Positions 51,301-59,938 of a stretch of 64,000 nt of DNA are shown here, one piece after another (within the stretch, counting starts at the first letter, position 1; the number at the start of each line of letters is the position of its first letter). Location: positions 496,001 through 560,000 of the forward strand of contig CAVTJR010000003.1 of the NCBI GenBank assembly GCA_963735115.1. The letters run 5' to 3'. Source of the stretch: JAKACA01 sp963735115. Lineage in GTDB: Bacteria > Actinomycetota > Acidimicrobiia > Acidimicrobiales > Bog-793. The position numbers and the translations under genes were made by a program. The notes beneath the pieces were generated by a model. It was not told the origin of the DNA, did not search any database, and was given only the letters and a program-made list of their open reading frames with translations.

Positions 51301-51477
51301 CTCCGCGACGGCGTCATCATCTGGAAGGGCGCCATCTCGTCGCTCAAGCGGTTCAAGGACGACGCTCGCGAGGTGCAGTCCGGCTTCGAGTGCGGCATCG
51401 GCCTGACCGACTTCCAGGACCTCAAGGAGCACGACATCATCGAGACCTACGAGGAGCGCGAGATCCCGAGGACCTGA
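48355..51477 (+). CDS. infB: Translation initiation factor IF-2
   Basis: A 1040-residue IF-2. Residues 1-50 are an IF2_N domain (KIRVYELGRELGLTNKEALD). A linker of roughly 370 residues rich in Ala, Pro, Gly and Arg follows. The second N-domain (GSTPQQLGPKLNRSAGDVV) precedes the GTPase: G1 GHVDHGKT (about 543-550), G3 DTPGHE, G4 NKID. Domains II-IV end in FECGIGLTDFQDLKEHDIIE. It recruits initiator tRNA to the 30S subunit. The TTG at 48355 has GAAGGG four to five bases upstream. The 186 bases between ylxR and infB hold no gene and no promoter I trust. Confidence 0.97.
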   Translation: MPKKIRVYELGRELGLTNKEALDLCIELGIGVKSHSSSIEDAQADRVRRKADRDGLRRPVQPEEPAPSAGTTTGRARAGARRGQESAPAVEPTERAARPTVADLPAESGGTAAPPAAAPAAPATPSPTSPTAQPAADPVAASTPSRVSAPAADLGGESRLASPGTHEAQPGHRLVVSRPASELGEPARQVARPAASAAAPAPAAAAGAPAAARPAPAQRAASAPAASTSAPAAPSRAPAGGRPSEAERPSGGPVAAPQAPAAAAAAPAPAPGATRPVSPSGKSIPPPPGGPPRSMTGRPIPPPPGVRRSTPGGPPAPGRTGPGSRPAGPASPRTGFGTGRPSPGARPGGPFPGRSGPGSSTGAGSTGGGGFGGRSGGAGGGFGGGRGGMTPGAGAPPGARGGGIGGRGRGPQRPARRRRRRNIEELEPIQITAYMPSNAPVPEGEIIVERGSTPQQLGPKLNRSAGDVVRFLLLQGEMVTATQALSDDMIELFAAEIGARVRLVDPGEEQEAALRARFFGDGDEEEEEDSDLRPRPPIVTVMGHVDHGKTLLLDRIRTTNVVASEAGGITQHIGAYQVDWNGHLITFIDTPGHEAFTAMRARGASVTDIVVLVVAADDGVMPQTVEAINHAKAAEVPIVVAINKIDREDADPNRVMQQLSEHGLVPEAWGGDTITVEMSALQNIGVDDLLEQLVVLSEVLELKANPETDARGVVLEANLETGRGPVATVIVLRGTLRVSDPIVAGPAWGRVKALINDHGDHIKEAPPSTPVQVLGLSEPPIAGDELRVTDDTSVARTVGEAREQRIRLGSFAHSSAAATAGPGAKLEDIFEQISRGETATLNLVLKADVQGSLEAVTESLRKLERDEVKISFVHRAVGGITESDVDLAAASDATIIGFNVRPDRRGRELADARKVEIRTYEIIYKLIEDIQAAILGMLAPEFEEVVTGEAEVRAVFRVPRVGAIAGCYVLSGVITRGSKVRFLRDGVIIWKGAISSLKRFKDDAREVQSGFECGIGLTDFQDLKEHDIIETYEEREIPRT

Positions 51478-51866
51478 TGGCCGGTTCGACGAATCGGCGG
51501 CGTGGCGGCGGCGATGGTCGCCGGCAAGCCCCCTACCCGCGGGTCGCCCGCGTGAACGCCCTCCTCGTGGAGGTGCTCGCCGACGCTCTCGAGCGCCTCA
51601 TCGACGAGGACGAGCGCCTCGGCCTCCTGACGGTCACCGGCGTGCGGACGGAGGCGGATCTGCAGCACGCCGTCGTGTTTTTCTCCTCTCTCACGCCCGA
51701 GGCGGCTGACGCCCTCGCCGAGCACCGCCCCGCCCTGCAGCGCAGCATCGCTCGCTCCGTCCGCATGAAGCGCACCCCGCTGCTGCAGTTCCTGCCCGAT
51801 CCGGGGGTGGCCGCCGGCGAGCGGGTAGAGAACACCCTGCGCCGGCTCGAGCGTGGCGGCGCCTGA
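51477..51866 (+). CDS. rbfA: 30S ribosome-binding factor RbfA
   Basis: A 129-residue RbfA from ATG 51477, which shares its A with the infB stop. KH-like fold: PRVARVNALLVEVLADALERL, LLTVTGVRTEADLQHAVVFF, and SIARSVRMKRTPLLQFLPD. The motif with R-MK-R-P-L-F is typical. It assists 16S rRNA 5' maturation. The 3' end overlaps the most upstream truB start by 14 bases. Confidence 0.92.
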   Translation: MAGSTNRRRGGGDGRRQAPYPRVARVNALLVEVLADALERLIDEDERLGLLTVTGVRTEADLQHAVVFFSSLTPEAADALAEHRPALQRSIARSVRMKRTPLLQFLPDPGVAAGERVENTLRRLERGGA

Positions 51867-52857
51867 GGTGACCACCGACTCGGGCGGCAGCGCCGAGGAG
51901 GCCGAGGACGCCGAGGGCGCCTCGGAGGAGGACGCTGCTGCCGCAACGGGCAGCGACAGGGCGGGCACGGCAGGGGAGCGGGCGCCTCTCGACGGCTGCC
52001 TCGTCGTCGACAAGCCGGCCGGGTGGACCTCACACGATGTCGTCGCTCGCATCCGGCGCCTCCTCGGCACGAAACGGGTCGGCCACGCCGGCACCCTCGA
52101 CCCCGATGCCACCGGCGTCCTCGTCATCGGCGTCGGTCGTGCCACCCGGCTGCTGCGTTTCACGACGATGCTGTCAAAGATCTACGTCGGCGAGGTCGTC
52201 CTCGGCGTCGCCACGAGCACGCTCGACGCCTCCGGTGAGGTGACGGCCCGCGCCGACATGAGCCATGTGACGCCCGAGGAGGTCCGCATGGCGGCCCTCT
52301 CGCTCACCGGTCGTCTCGAGCAGATCCCACCGATGGTGTCGGCCGTCAAGATCGGCGGGCGCCGCCTGCACGAGCTCGCCCGCGAGGGCGTCGAGGTCGA
52401 GCGGCCGCCGAGGCCGGTTGAGGTCTTCCGCTTCGACGTCTTCGACACTGGGATCCCCTCCGTGTACCAGGTCCTCGTCGAGTGCTCGTCCGGCACCTAC
52501 GTGCGCGTGCTGGCCGCTGATCTCGGCGAGCGCCTCGGCGGCGTCGCCCACCTTCGCACGTTGCGGCGCGTCGCAGTCGGCTCGTTCCGGGATGGGGAGG
52601 CGGTCGCCCTCGACGACATCTCGCCCGCCAGCGTGCTCCCGTGTCTCGAACTGGTTCGTGACATGCCCTCTGCCGAGATCTGCGGGGAGGCCCTGACCGC
52701 AGTCCGTCATGGGCGATCGCTCGAGCGCGCCGCCCTCAGGCTGGCCGGCGACGGCCCTTGGGCCCTCGTCGGTCCCGACCATGAGCTCGTGGCCGTGGGT
52801 GAGCCGCGAGGCTCCGACAAAGTCCGTCCGGCCGTCGTGCTGGCCCCCGCCGGGTAG
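51853..52857 (+). CDS. truB: tRNA pseudouridine(55) synthase TruB
   Basis: A 334-residue TruB. The catalytic Asp is in VGHAGTLDPDATGVLVI (Asp83 by this start). Other landmarks: LVVDKPAGWTSHDVV, RLEQIPPMVSAVKIGGRRLHELARE written in parts, SSGTYVRVLAADLGE. A 40-residue acidic, Ala/Glu-rich extension precedes the domain and is atypical. A GTG at 51868, after the rbfA stop, is an equally good start. It modifies U55 in tRNA. Confidence 0.94.
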   Translation: MAAPEVTTDSGGSAEEAEDAEGASEEDAAAATGSDRAGTAGERAPLDGCLVVDKPAGWTSHDVVARIRRLLGTKRVGHAGTLDPDATGVLVIGVGRATRLLRFTTMLSKIYVGEVVLGVATSTLDASGEVTARADMSHVTPEEVRMAALSLTGRLEQIPPMVSAVKIGGRRLHELAREGVEVERPPRPVEVFRFDVFDTGIPSVYQVLVECSSGTYVRVLAADLGERLGGVAHLRTLRRVAVGSFRDGEAVALDDISPASVLPCLELVRDMPSAEICGEALTAVRHGRSLERAALRLAGDGPWALVGPDHELVAVGEPRGSDKVRPAVVLAPAG

Positions 52858-52867
52858 CGTCACCGCG

Positions 52868-53677
52868 GTGCACAGCGGCGGCCGCAGTGTTGTGACGATC
52901 GGCGCCTATGACGGGGTGCACATCGGGCACCGCCTCGTCATCGAGCGCGTCCGCTCGCTTGCGACCGAGGAGGGCCTTCGCAGCGTCGTCGTCACCTTCG
53001 ATCGCCACCCCGCCTCGATCGTGCGACCCGACTCGGCTCCTCCCTTGCTGACCGACCTCGCCCAGAAGCTCGAGCTGCTCGCCTCCACCGGCATCGACGA
53101 CATCGAGGTGATCCAGTTCGACGAGGAGCGTTCCACCGAATCGGCCGAGGACTTCATCACGAGCGTGCTCGTGTCGCAGCTGAGGGTGGCGACCGTGGTC
53201 GTCGGGCGCGACTTCCACTTCGGCAAGGCCCGCGGCGGCAACGTCGCCCTTCTCGAGGAGATGGGAGCCGAGCTCGGATATCGCGTCGTGCCCTTCGATC
53301 TCGTCATGGACGAACCGGCCGGCGCGGGGGGCGCTGCCGAGGTGGTCTCCTCCACGCGCATCCGTCGCCACATCGCCTCCGGTGAGCTGGCGGCGGCAGA
53401 GCGTCTGCTCGGTCGCCCGCACGAGGTTCGCGGCGTGGCCGTAGGGCACGCGGCTGGAGGCACCGTCACCGTGGAAGTTCCGCCCGAGATCCTGCTGCCG
53501 CCGCCCGGCCGTTATGCCGGCCGTCTCGGCAGCCTGCAACGCGTGCAGGAGTGGCAGGTGTGTGAGGCGCGCCTCGAGGACGAGCCTCCGCGTGCCGGCA
53601 GCGTGACGGTGACGGGCGAGAGCCTCGCCGGCCGCTCGGGCGAGACGGTCCGTCTCGTCTTCGATCGCCCGGACTGA
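52868..53677 (+). CDS. ribF: RibF-like FAD synthetase with degenerate riboflavin kinase region
   Basis: A 269-residue protein from GTG 52868. The FAD synthetase (nucleotidyltransferase) half is intact: TIGAYDGVHIGHR, VTFDRHPASIV, VVGRDFHFGKARGGNVALL and VSSTRIRRHI. The remaining 85 residues align in position with the riboflavin kinase domain (HEVRGVAVGH, PPEILLPPPGRYAGRL) but lack the GFPTAN motif and are shorter than the usual 120 or so residues. Kinase activity is therefore doubtful. It sits in the conserved truB-ribF position. Confidence 0.83.
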   Translation: MHSGGRSVVTIGAYDGVHIGHRLVIERVRSLATEEGLRSVVVTFDRHPASIVRPDSAPPLLTDLAQKLELLASTGIDDIEVIQFDEERSTESAEDFITSVLVSQLRVATVVVGRDFHFGKARGGNVALLEEMGAELGYRVVPFDLVMDEPAGAGGAAEVVSSTRIRRHIASGELAAAERLLGRPHEVRGVAVGHAAGGTVTVEVPPEILLPPPGRYAGRLGSLQRVQEWQVCEARLEDEPPRAGSVTVTGESLAGRSGETVRLVFDRPD

Positions 53678-53745
53678 CTCTCTCAGCAGACGACGGCCGC
53701 CGGACGGAGCGACCAGCTTCGTCTCTAAGTGGGCGCTCGGGGCCG

Positions 53746-55242
53746 CTAATTCGGTCCGAGCCCTGCCCATTCCTTCAGCATCTGGGCGAGCGTGAGGGAG
53801 GAGCTCGTCGCCAGCGAGACAATGTCGTCACTGAAGTGCCACCAGAAGAGATACTGCTCCCCCTCGAAGGGGAAGCAAGCGAGATCCCCGACGTTTTTCT
53901 TCGTGCTCTCGTTGATGTAGGTGTCCTGCGCACTGTTGCTGGTTGAGCAGAACCCGGTCTTGAGACCGGCGGGGACGTCACCCTTGATGGTGGCGTTGTA
54001 GGTGCTCTCGGCCGCTGCCGTGGTCGGGAAGATGGCGTAGAGGACGTCGAGGCCCACCTCAGGGGTGCAGTCGTAGGCGGCTTGGGCCCCCGGTGCTCGA
54101 TTGGCGATCTCGGCCACGGTCTGGGGAGTGCAGGTCGTGCTGGCGTTGGCGATGGGGATGTCGGACAGCAAGGTGGCCGACCGCGTGCCGCTCGTCGTGG
54201 ACGTCGGGGTCGTCGTGGTAGTGGTGGTCGACGACGTCGTCGTCGTGGTCGTCGTTGACGGGGTCGTTGTCGTCGTCGTGGTGGCGGCCACTGGCTTGCG
54301 GGAGAAGGGCGGCAGGTGGGCGGCGGCGGCCGTTCCGACGTAAGCGAGCAGGACGACGACGACGATGGCGATGGCGATGAACTTGCCGCGGCCTGAGGAC
54401 GCCGGCGGCTGCTGCGGGGGCCCCTGCGAGCCGGGCGGCCGCAGGGGCGGCTGCTGCGGGGGGCCCTGTGAGCCGGGCGGGTACTGCGGATACGGCGGGG
54501 GTGGAACCTGCGAGCCGGCGGGATACTGCGGCGGCTGCTGCGGGGGCCCCTGCGAGCCGGGCGGGTACTGGGCGGAGGCGGCGGCAGTCGGCTGGGCCGG
54601 TTGGCCAGCCTGCGGACCGGTGACGGCAGCCGGCGGCGCAGGCGGGTACTGCTGGCCGCCGCCGGTGTAGGCCGTCGGATCCACCGCCGCGGGCTGCCCG
54701 ACGGGGGCTGCCTCGCCCGCTGTCTGAGTCATCTCGCTCGAGCCCATGAGGGGGACAGCAGCGGGCATTGGCGGTGGAGATGCAATCGGGGGAGCCTGCG
54801 TCGGAGTCGGAGACGCCCCCGCCGGGGGTGGCGGCGGAGGTGGCGGAGGTGGCGGGACGACAACGGCGGCTGCGGCCACCCCCGTTGTGGCGGCTGCTTC
54901 CGCCTCCCGGTTCGGGATCTCGGCGCCCAGCGAAAGGGCGTTCCACCAGCTCTCGACCGCCCAGCGGGCGAGGTCCTCGCGCAAGCCGGCGCTCTCGGAG
55001 AGCTGAGTAGCCGAGCCGTGGACCGAGAACTCTGCTCCCTGGGCAGCTCTGTCGCGCATGTACTCGATGGCGCCGGAACGGATCGCCTCGACGAGGGCGT
55101 TGATCTCGGCGGGCGCCTCGGGGAACGAGTCGAGGAGGATGGCCTCGGCCAATCGTGGATCCGTGGACAGGTCGACCCCGCGGCTCTGATAGTCCGCCAC
55201 GATCTCCTTCAGTCCCGCACTCACCCCTGTCCGGCCGGCCAT
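53746..55242 (-). CDS. Low-complexity single-pass membrane protein, unknown function
   Basis: A 498-residue protein from ATG 55242. Residues 1-115 form a helical domain (GLKEIVADYQSRGVDLSTD; LARWAVESWWNALSL). A long Pro/Gln/Gly-rich cytoplasmic region follows, with runs of Pro and repeats of PQQPPQYPPGSQ type. Then come one membrane helix (FIAIAIVVVVLLAYVGTAAA), a Thr-rich spacer of about 40 residues and an external domain of about 130 residues with several Cys (CTPQTVAEIANRAPGAQAAY, YLFWWHFSDDI). Function is unknown. The layout is like substrates or C-terminal parts of actinobacterial membrane kinases. Confidence 0.75.
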   Translation of the reverse strand: MAGRTGVSAGLKEIVADYQSRGVDLSTDPRLAEAILLDSFPEAPAEINALVEAIRSGAIEYMRDRAAQGAEFSVHGSATQLSESAGLREDLARWAVESWWNALSLGAEIPNREAEAAATTGVAAAAVVVPPPPPPPPPPPAGASPTPTQAPPIASPPPMPAAVPLMGSSEMTQTAGEAAPVGQPAAVDPTAYTGGGQQYPPAPPAAVTGPQAGQPAQPTAAASAQYPPGSQGPPQQPPQYPAGSQVPPPPYPQYPPGSQGPPQQPPLRPPGSQGPPQQPPASSGRGKFIAIAIVVVVLLAYVGTAAAAHLPPFSRKPVAATTTTTTTPSTTTTTTTSSTTTTTTTPTSTTSGTRSATLLSDIPIANASTTCTPQTVAEIANRAPGAQAAYDCTPEVGLDVLYAIFPTTAAAESTYNATIKGDVPAGLKTGFCSTSNSAQDTYINESTKKNVGDLACFPFEGEQYLFWWHFSDDIVSLATSSSLTLAQMLKEWAGLGPN

Positions 55243-55458
55243 GGCGGGGATCGTAACCAAGTGTCATCCCCAATGCACGAAGACCACCACACGGGGTCTG
55301 ATCGGAACCACGTTGTGAGCTGGCGGGAAGGTCAGGTTTCCCTTACCTTTCTCGCAGCCCGTTGGGGTCGGCGAGGGCATCTTTTCCATCCTCGTGTCGG
55401 CGCACACTCGAGAAAGAGACCGAGCGCAATGTTCGAGTCCGAGAGGAGAACAGAGAAA

Positions 55459-56526
55459 ATGAGCAGCCAGAGCCCCACCCCTTTTGAGGCTTCGCTTTCC
55501 AAGCAGCCTTCCGGGCAGCAAGTTCGCCGCCGCCCGAATGCCACCACGATGGTCGTCGGCCTTGTCGTTGTCGTCGCCCTCGTCGCCGGCTTCTTGATCT
55601 TCCGGCACAAGACGCCCCAGAACCCCGCCTCGCTGTCGCAGACGACGACCTGGAGCTCGACCTCGGACAACTGGTCGGGGTACGCGCAGACGACCGCGCA
55701 GACCGGCCAGAAGTACACCAAAGTGGAGGCCGAATGGACGGTCCCGTCCGTGCTGACGATGTCAGCCGGAGGTTGCGTGGCGAACTGGGCCGGCATCGGC
55801 GGTGCCACCAGCAAGGACCTGATCCAGCTGGGTACCTCCAGTTGCTCGGACTCCTCCGGCACCGGTTACAACATCTGGTACGAGATCCTGCCGGCTGCTG
55901 AAACTATTATCCCGAGCGTCAACATCCAGCCCGGCGACCAGGTGCTGGCGACGCTTCAGCTCGTGAGCGGCGGGACGAACACGGGCTCGCAAAGCGAGAC
56001 CGACCTCTACGCCAACATCACGCAGCTGATCAAGCGCTTCGACCCCAGCTTCGGCAGCACACACATCATCCAGCGTCTTCGTCAGCTGTTGGCCGAAGGC
56101 GAGTCTCACCTTGCGAGCGAGCCGTGGTTCCCGCGGATCGCGGCGGAGCTTCACTCCCTCTTCTCCGCACCCGCATCGAGCTCGGCGCAGGTGTGGCAGT
56201 TCACCTTCAAAGTGACCGCTCCGAACGGGACGGTGCAGAACTGGACGAAGACGCTGAGCTACCACTCGTCTCTCAGCTCGGTCGAGTGGATCACCGAAGC
56301 CCCGACGTTTTCCTCGGGCGTCTCGGTGCTGCCGAATTACGGCGTCGCCCACTTCCTCGGTGCCTCCGCCAACGGCGGCATCCCGAGCTTCTCGCCTGCC
56401 AACCAGATCATCCTGACCGACCCGCACGGCCAGGCGTCCATCCCGTCGGCTCCCGGTGGCCAGTTCGATGCCTTCAACACCTGCTTCTTCCCCACCTTCA
56501 CGGTCACGGCCTGCGCCGCCCCGTAA
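55459..56526 (+). CDS. Membrane-anchored glutamic peptidase (G1/eqolisin family)
   Basis: A 355-residue protein. It has a short cytoplasmic tail, a membrane helix (about 31-48) and a G1 peptidase domain: NWSGYAQTT, VEAEWTVPSV, NWAGIGGATSKDLIQLGT with catalytic Gln123, IWYEILPA, and VEWITEAP with catalytic Glu280. Between residues about 178 and 245 there is a helical insertion (LIKRFDPSFGSTHIIQRLRQ and neighbours) not typical of eqolisins. A peptidase outside the membrane acting at low pH is expected from the family. AGAGGAG precedes the ATG at 55459; 55429 is an alternative start. Confidence 0.82.
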   Translation: MSSQSPTPFEASLSKQPSGQQVRRRPNATTMVVGLVVVVALVAGFLIFRHKTPQNPASLSQTTTWSSTSDNWSGYAQTTAQTGQKYTKVEAEWTVPSVLTMSAGGCVANWAGIGGATSKDLIQLGTSSCSDSSGTGYNIWYEILPAAETIIPSVNIQPGDQVLATLQLVSGGTNTGSQSETDLYANITQLIKRFDPSFGSTHIIQRLRQLLAEGESHLASEPWFPRIAAELHSLFSAPASSSAQVWQFTFKVTAPNGTVQNWTKTLSYHSSLSSVEWITEAPTFSSGVSVLPNYGVAHFLGASANGGIPSFSPANQIILTDPHGQASIPSAPGGQFDAFNTCFFPTFTVTACAAP

Positions 56527-56554
56527 GCCACGAGCATCTGATCCGGCGGAGATC

Positions 56555-56589
56555 ACAAGAGGGGGGCATCGTTGATGCCCCCCTCTTGT
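56555..56589. terminator. Strong 16-bp hairpin, probable bidirectional terminator
   Basis: ACAAGAGGGGGGCATC and its perfect complement flank a 3-base loop (GTT, 56571-56573). It lies 28 bases after the peptidase stop and 63 bases beyond the end of the convergent FHA-ABC gene, so it can serve both. The T-tract is weak, but the stem is very stable. Confidence 0.8.
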
Positions 56590-56652
56590 CGCGCTCGGAC
56601 CGTCTGTTCGCCTCTTTCGAACGGTGACCCGCCCCGCTTGCCGCAGCCGCGA

Positions 56653-59600
56653 TCAGGGAGGCGGTGGTGGCACTGGCGGTGGATAGCCAGGTTGCACGGG
56701 CTGACGGAGGGCGCCCCGCGGGGGCGCTTGACCGGCAGGCGGGTGGGCCGGACCAGGCTGGAAGCCGCCGGGCGGAGCGCCCGGGGGTGGCTGGAATCTA
56801 GGGGCAGCAGGTTGAGCCGGCTGGAAGCCCGGTGGGCGAGGCCCGCCGGGTTGGCCAGGCCCACCGGGACCACCGGTCCTGCCGGCGGGCGGCTGCCCCG
56901 GCCAGCCGCCAGGACCTCCCGGCGCACCCGCTGCCTGCCGCTGCTTGGCGGCCGAGCTGCCGACGAAGCCCTGCACGTCCTCCAGTAGCGAACGACGAGT
57001 GCCGGTGTCGAGACGGCGCATCATCAAGAGCACGCCGCCGAGGAAGAGGGCGATCATCAACACAAGGAGGAAGATGGCCAGGATCCACGTGCCCGGTCGG
57101 TGATCCCATGCCGAATCGCCGAAGAGCGCGGCGTGCAGCTGGGACTGCAGCAACGGGCCGGGTGTATGGATGCCGGCGAGCCCGAGCTTCAGTTCGTCCT
57201 GACCGGTGACGAGGGCGAGGTTGTAGCTCGTCATGATCTGGTTGAGGCCCGTGCTGGCGCCGATGGCGTTGACGGCCCAGTTGGCACTCGTCAGGTCGCC
57301 GAGGACCTTTAGCACCGGACTCGGGTTCGAGGCCTGCAGGATCGGCTGTGACAGCGCCATCTCGATGATGAGGATGACCGGCAGCATGAAGACGGCCTGG
57401 TCGGACTTGCGCACCGCACTCGAGACGAACAGGCCGATCGTCATGCCCGCAAAGCCGGCGAGAGCCATGGCGATGAACACCTCGAGGTCCTGGGAGGAGA
57501 GCACGGCACCCAGATTGAACGGCCGCAGCCCCGTTAGTACGCCGGCGCACCACGGGGCGTTGCATCCCCGGATGTTGGCTACGACGTGGAGCGGATCCTT
57601 CGCCGGGAGCGGGTTGGCGATCAGCACGAAGAGAAGGACGACGAGCGATTGCACCGTCGTGATCACCCCGAAGACGATCACCTTCGAGCTGGTATAGGCG
57701 AGCATGGAGAGGCCCGAAGCCCGCTCGCGTCGGTAGATGGACTGCTCCTTCACGATCTCCCGGACGGTATTCGAGGCCCCCAGCCAGGTGGCCGAGACGA
57801 TCAAGAGCCAGAGGAGCATGGCCGCGAAGGGCCCCTTGTTCGTCGCGATCGTGTGAGCTGGGAACAGCAAGATGAGGATCAGGCCGAAGATGGGAGCTTG
57901 CACGCCTAGCAGGATGACGCTTCGTCGATCTCCGGCGATGAGGCGCAGCTGTCGGCGGCACAAGACGACGGTCTGGAGGCGAGTGGTCACCGGTCCGAGC
58001 AGCCGAGACCGGCCCGGGGGTGCCGGCGGCGCCGGGCGGGGAACGGAGGCGGCAGCCTCTCCGAGGGCGCCGACGTAGCGCCCATAGTCAGGGTCGTGTC
58101 GGAACCGTTCTCCCCACGCAGACCCGTCGGATCCCTCCAGAGCCTGGAAGACGGCCGGCCAGCCGCCCACGACCCCTTGGCGTTCGAAGAAACGCTCTGC
58201 CTCCTTCGGGGGGCCGTAGTACGCCATGTGACCACCGGTCGCCAGGAACAGGACGCGGTCGGCGACGTCGATGCTCTGGGTCGAGTGGGTGACGACCACG
58301 ACGATGCGTCCGCCGTCTGCCAAGGTGCGAAGCACCTGCATGACCTGGCGTTCGTTGCCGGGGTCGAGCCCGGACGTCGGCTCGTCGAGGTAGAGAAGGG
58401 CCGGCTCGGTCAAGAGCTCGAGCCCGACCGAGACACGCTTTCGCTGGCCGCCCGAGAGCTTCTCGTTGCGAAGCTCCGTGCGGCTGCTGAGGCCGAGCTC
58501 GGCCATGACCTCTTCGGCGCGCTTGGAGATGCCGGCGTGCCCGAGGTCGGACGGCAGACGAAGCTGTCCGGCGAACTCCAGCTCCTGGCGGACCGTGAGC
58601 TGTTCGTGGACGAGGTCCTCCTGCGGGACGTAGCCGATGCGCGCTCGCAGCTCGTCGTAGTCCGCGTACAGATCGCGACCGCCGAATCGGATGGCTCCGT
58701 GCGTCGGCCGCGAGAAGCCCGTCAGGGCCCGCAACAGCGTCGTCTTGCCGGCACCGGAGGGTCCGACGACCGCCAGCATGCTCCGCGAAGGAACTGAGAA
58801 CGAAACACCGTCGAGGAGGGCGTGCCCGTCGATGACGACGTGGATGCCGGCGACCTCGAGGTCGGCACCGTCGGTCTGGGTGAATTCCTCCAGGGCGCCG
58901 TTGTGGAATTGGAAGACATGGTTGCCGACCCCGACGATGTCACCTTCGTGGACGGCGGCGCGGTGTATTCGTTGCCCGTTCAGGAACGTGCCGTTGTGGC
59001 TGTTCAGATCGACGAGCTCGACGCCACCCTGGTCGAGCCGACGGAGCTCGGCGTGGTAGCGGGAGGCCCGCGGGTCGCCATCGAGGGCGAGATCGTTGTC
59101 GGGAGCGCGGCCGATGCGGAAGCGAGCCACCGACGGGCGGTGAACCTGCTGGAACTTGCCGAGCACGGACTTTGGAATGTCCTCTTCTCTCGGCGGCGTC
59201 ACGGCCGCGCCTGGCCGCGTGGCTGCCCCCTCCTGCGCCGCCCCCTCGGAGCCCACGGCGGGAGGCGGCGTCGGCGCTGGCGGCGTGACACGGGCCGGCG
59301 GCGGTGGTGGCGGCGGCGCAACGGGATCTGGTCGCCTCGCAGGCGGCGGCGCCACGGCTGCTGGTCGCGGCGGTGGTGGCGGCTGCACCGCTTCCGGCCG
59401 CGGTGGTGGCGGCGCCACGGCTTCCGGCCGCGGCGGCGGCGGGGGCGGGGGCGGGGGCGGGGGCACAACCTGCACCGCCGGTGGCATCACGGTGGCAGCG
59501 GCGCCTACCCCACTGGCGGCAGGGGCCTGCTCCAGGGTGATCCGCAGCGGCGTGCCGTCGCTGGCCGAACCGAGTGCGAGCTCGAGCGGGCCGTCGAGTC

Positions 59601-59836
59601 TGATCTCTCCGATCCTTCTGCCGTTGTGGAAGGTTCCGTTGCGGCTGTCGGCATCACGGACCACCCAGCCGCCGGCTGTCGCCTCGATGACGAGGTGAAG
59701 GGCGCGAGACGCGCGGTCCCTCGACGATGACATCGCCGAGGGGGTCACGACCCACTTTGAGCTTCGCCTCGCTGGACCACTCAAAACGATGCTCGCCGAC
59801 CAGCACCGCCGGCAACGCCCCCTCCTGGCCTGGCAT
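56653..59836 (-). pseudogene. Double-FHA ABC transporter (ABCG/Rv1747-like), frameshift in the first FHA domain
   Basis: Read with one frame change, about 1060 residues. From ATG 59836 the first frame gives VGRDPLGDVIVEGPRVSR, the first half of an FHA domain; at 59700-59702 (a GGG run) the sense moves to the next frame, which continues with SRNGTFHNGRRIGE. A Pro-rich linker, a second FHA (FRIGRAPDNDLAL, NSHNGTFLNGQRIH), an ABC ATPase (GPSGAGKTT, LSGGQRKRVSVGLELL, LYLDEPTSGLD), six membrane segments and a Pro/Gly-rich tail follow. FHA domains bind phosphothreonine, so transport is probably kinase-regulated. A -10 like TATCAT just before ATG 59836 suggests a leaderless start. Confidence 0.85.
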
Positions 59837-59938
59837 GCGGCGATGATAGCTGCGTCCCGGAAAGGCCGCCCATGCCATAATTCGCCTGTGCTTGGGCATG
59901 CCCGGAGCTGATCTCGGTCGCCACGTGCGATCTGGGCG

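Noticed and set aside
49345..51432. Long minus-strand open frame opposite infB
   Set aside because: Shadow of infB in GC-rich DNA; composition is His/Asp/Val-biased and no domain is seen.
54190..54290. GTCGTCGTGG-rich repeat
   Set aside because: It encodes the Thr-rich spacer of the membrane protein at 53746-55242 and is simple codon repetition.
59300..59470. Repetitive GC-rich stretch that resembles short tandem repeats
   Set aside because: It encodes the Pro-rich linker of the FHA-ABC protein; units are irregular and there are no spacers, so it is not a CRISPR array.
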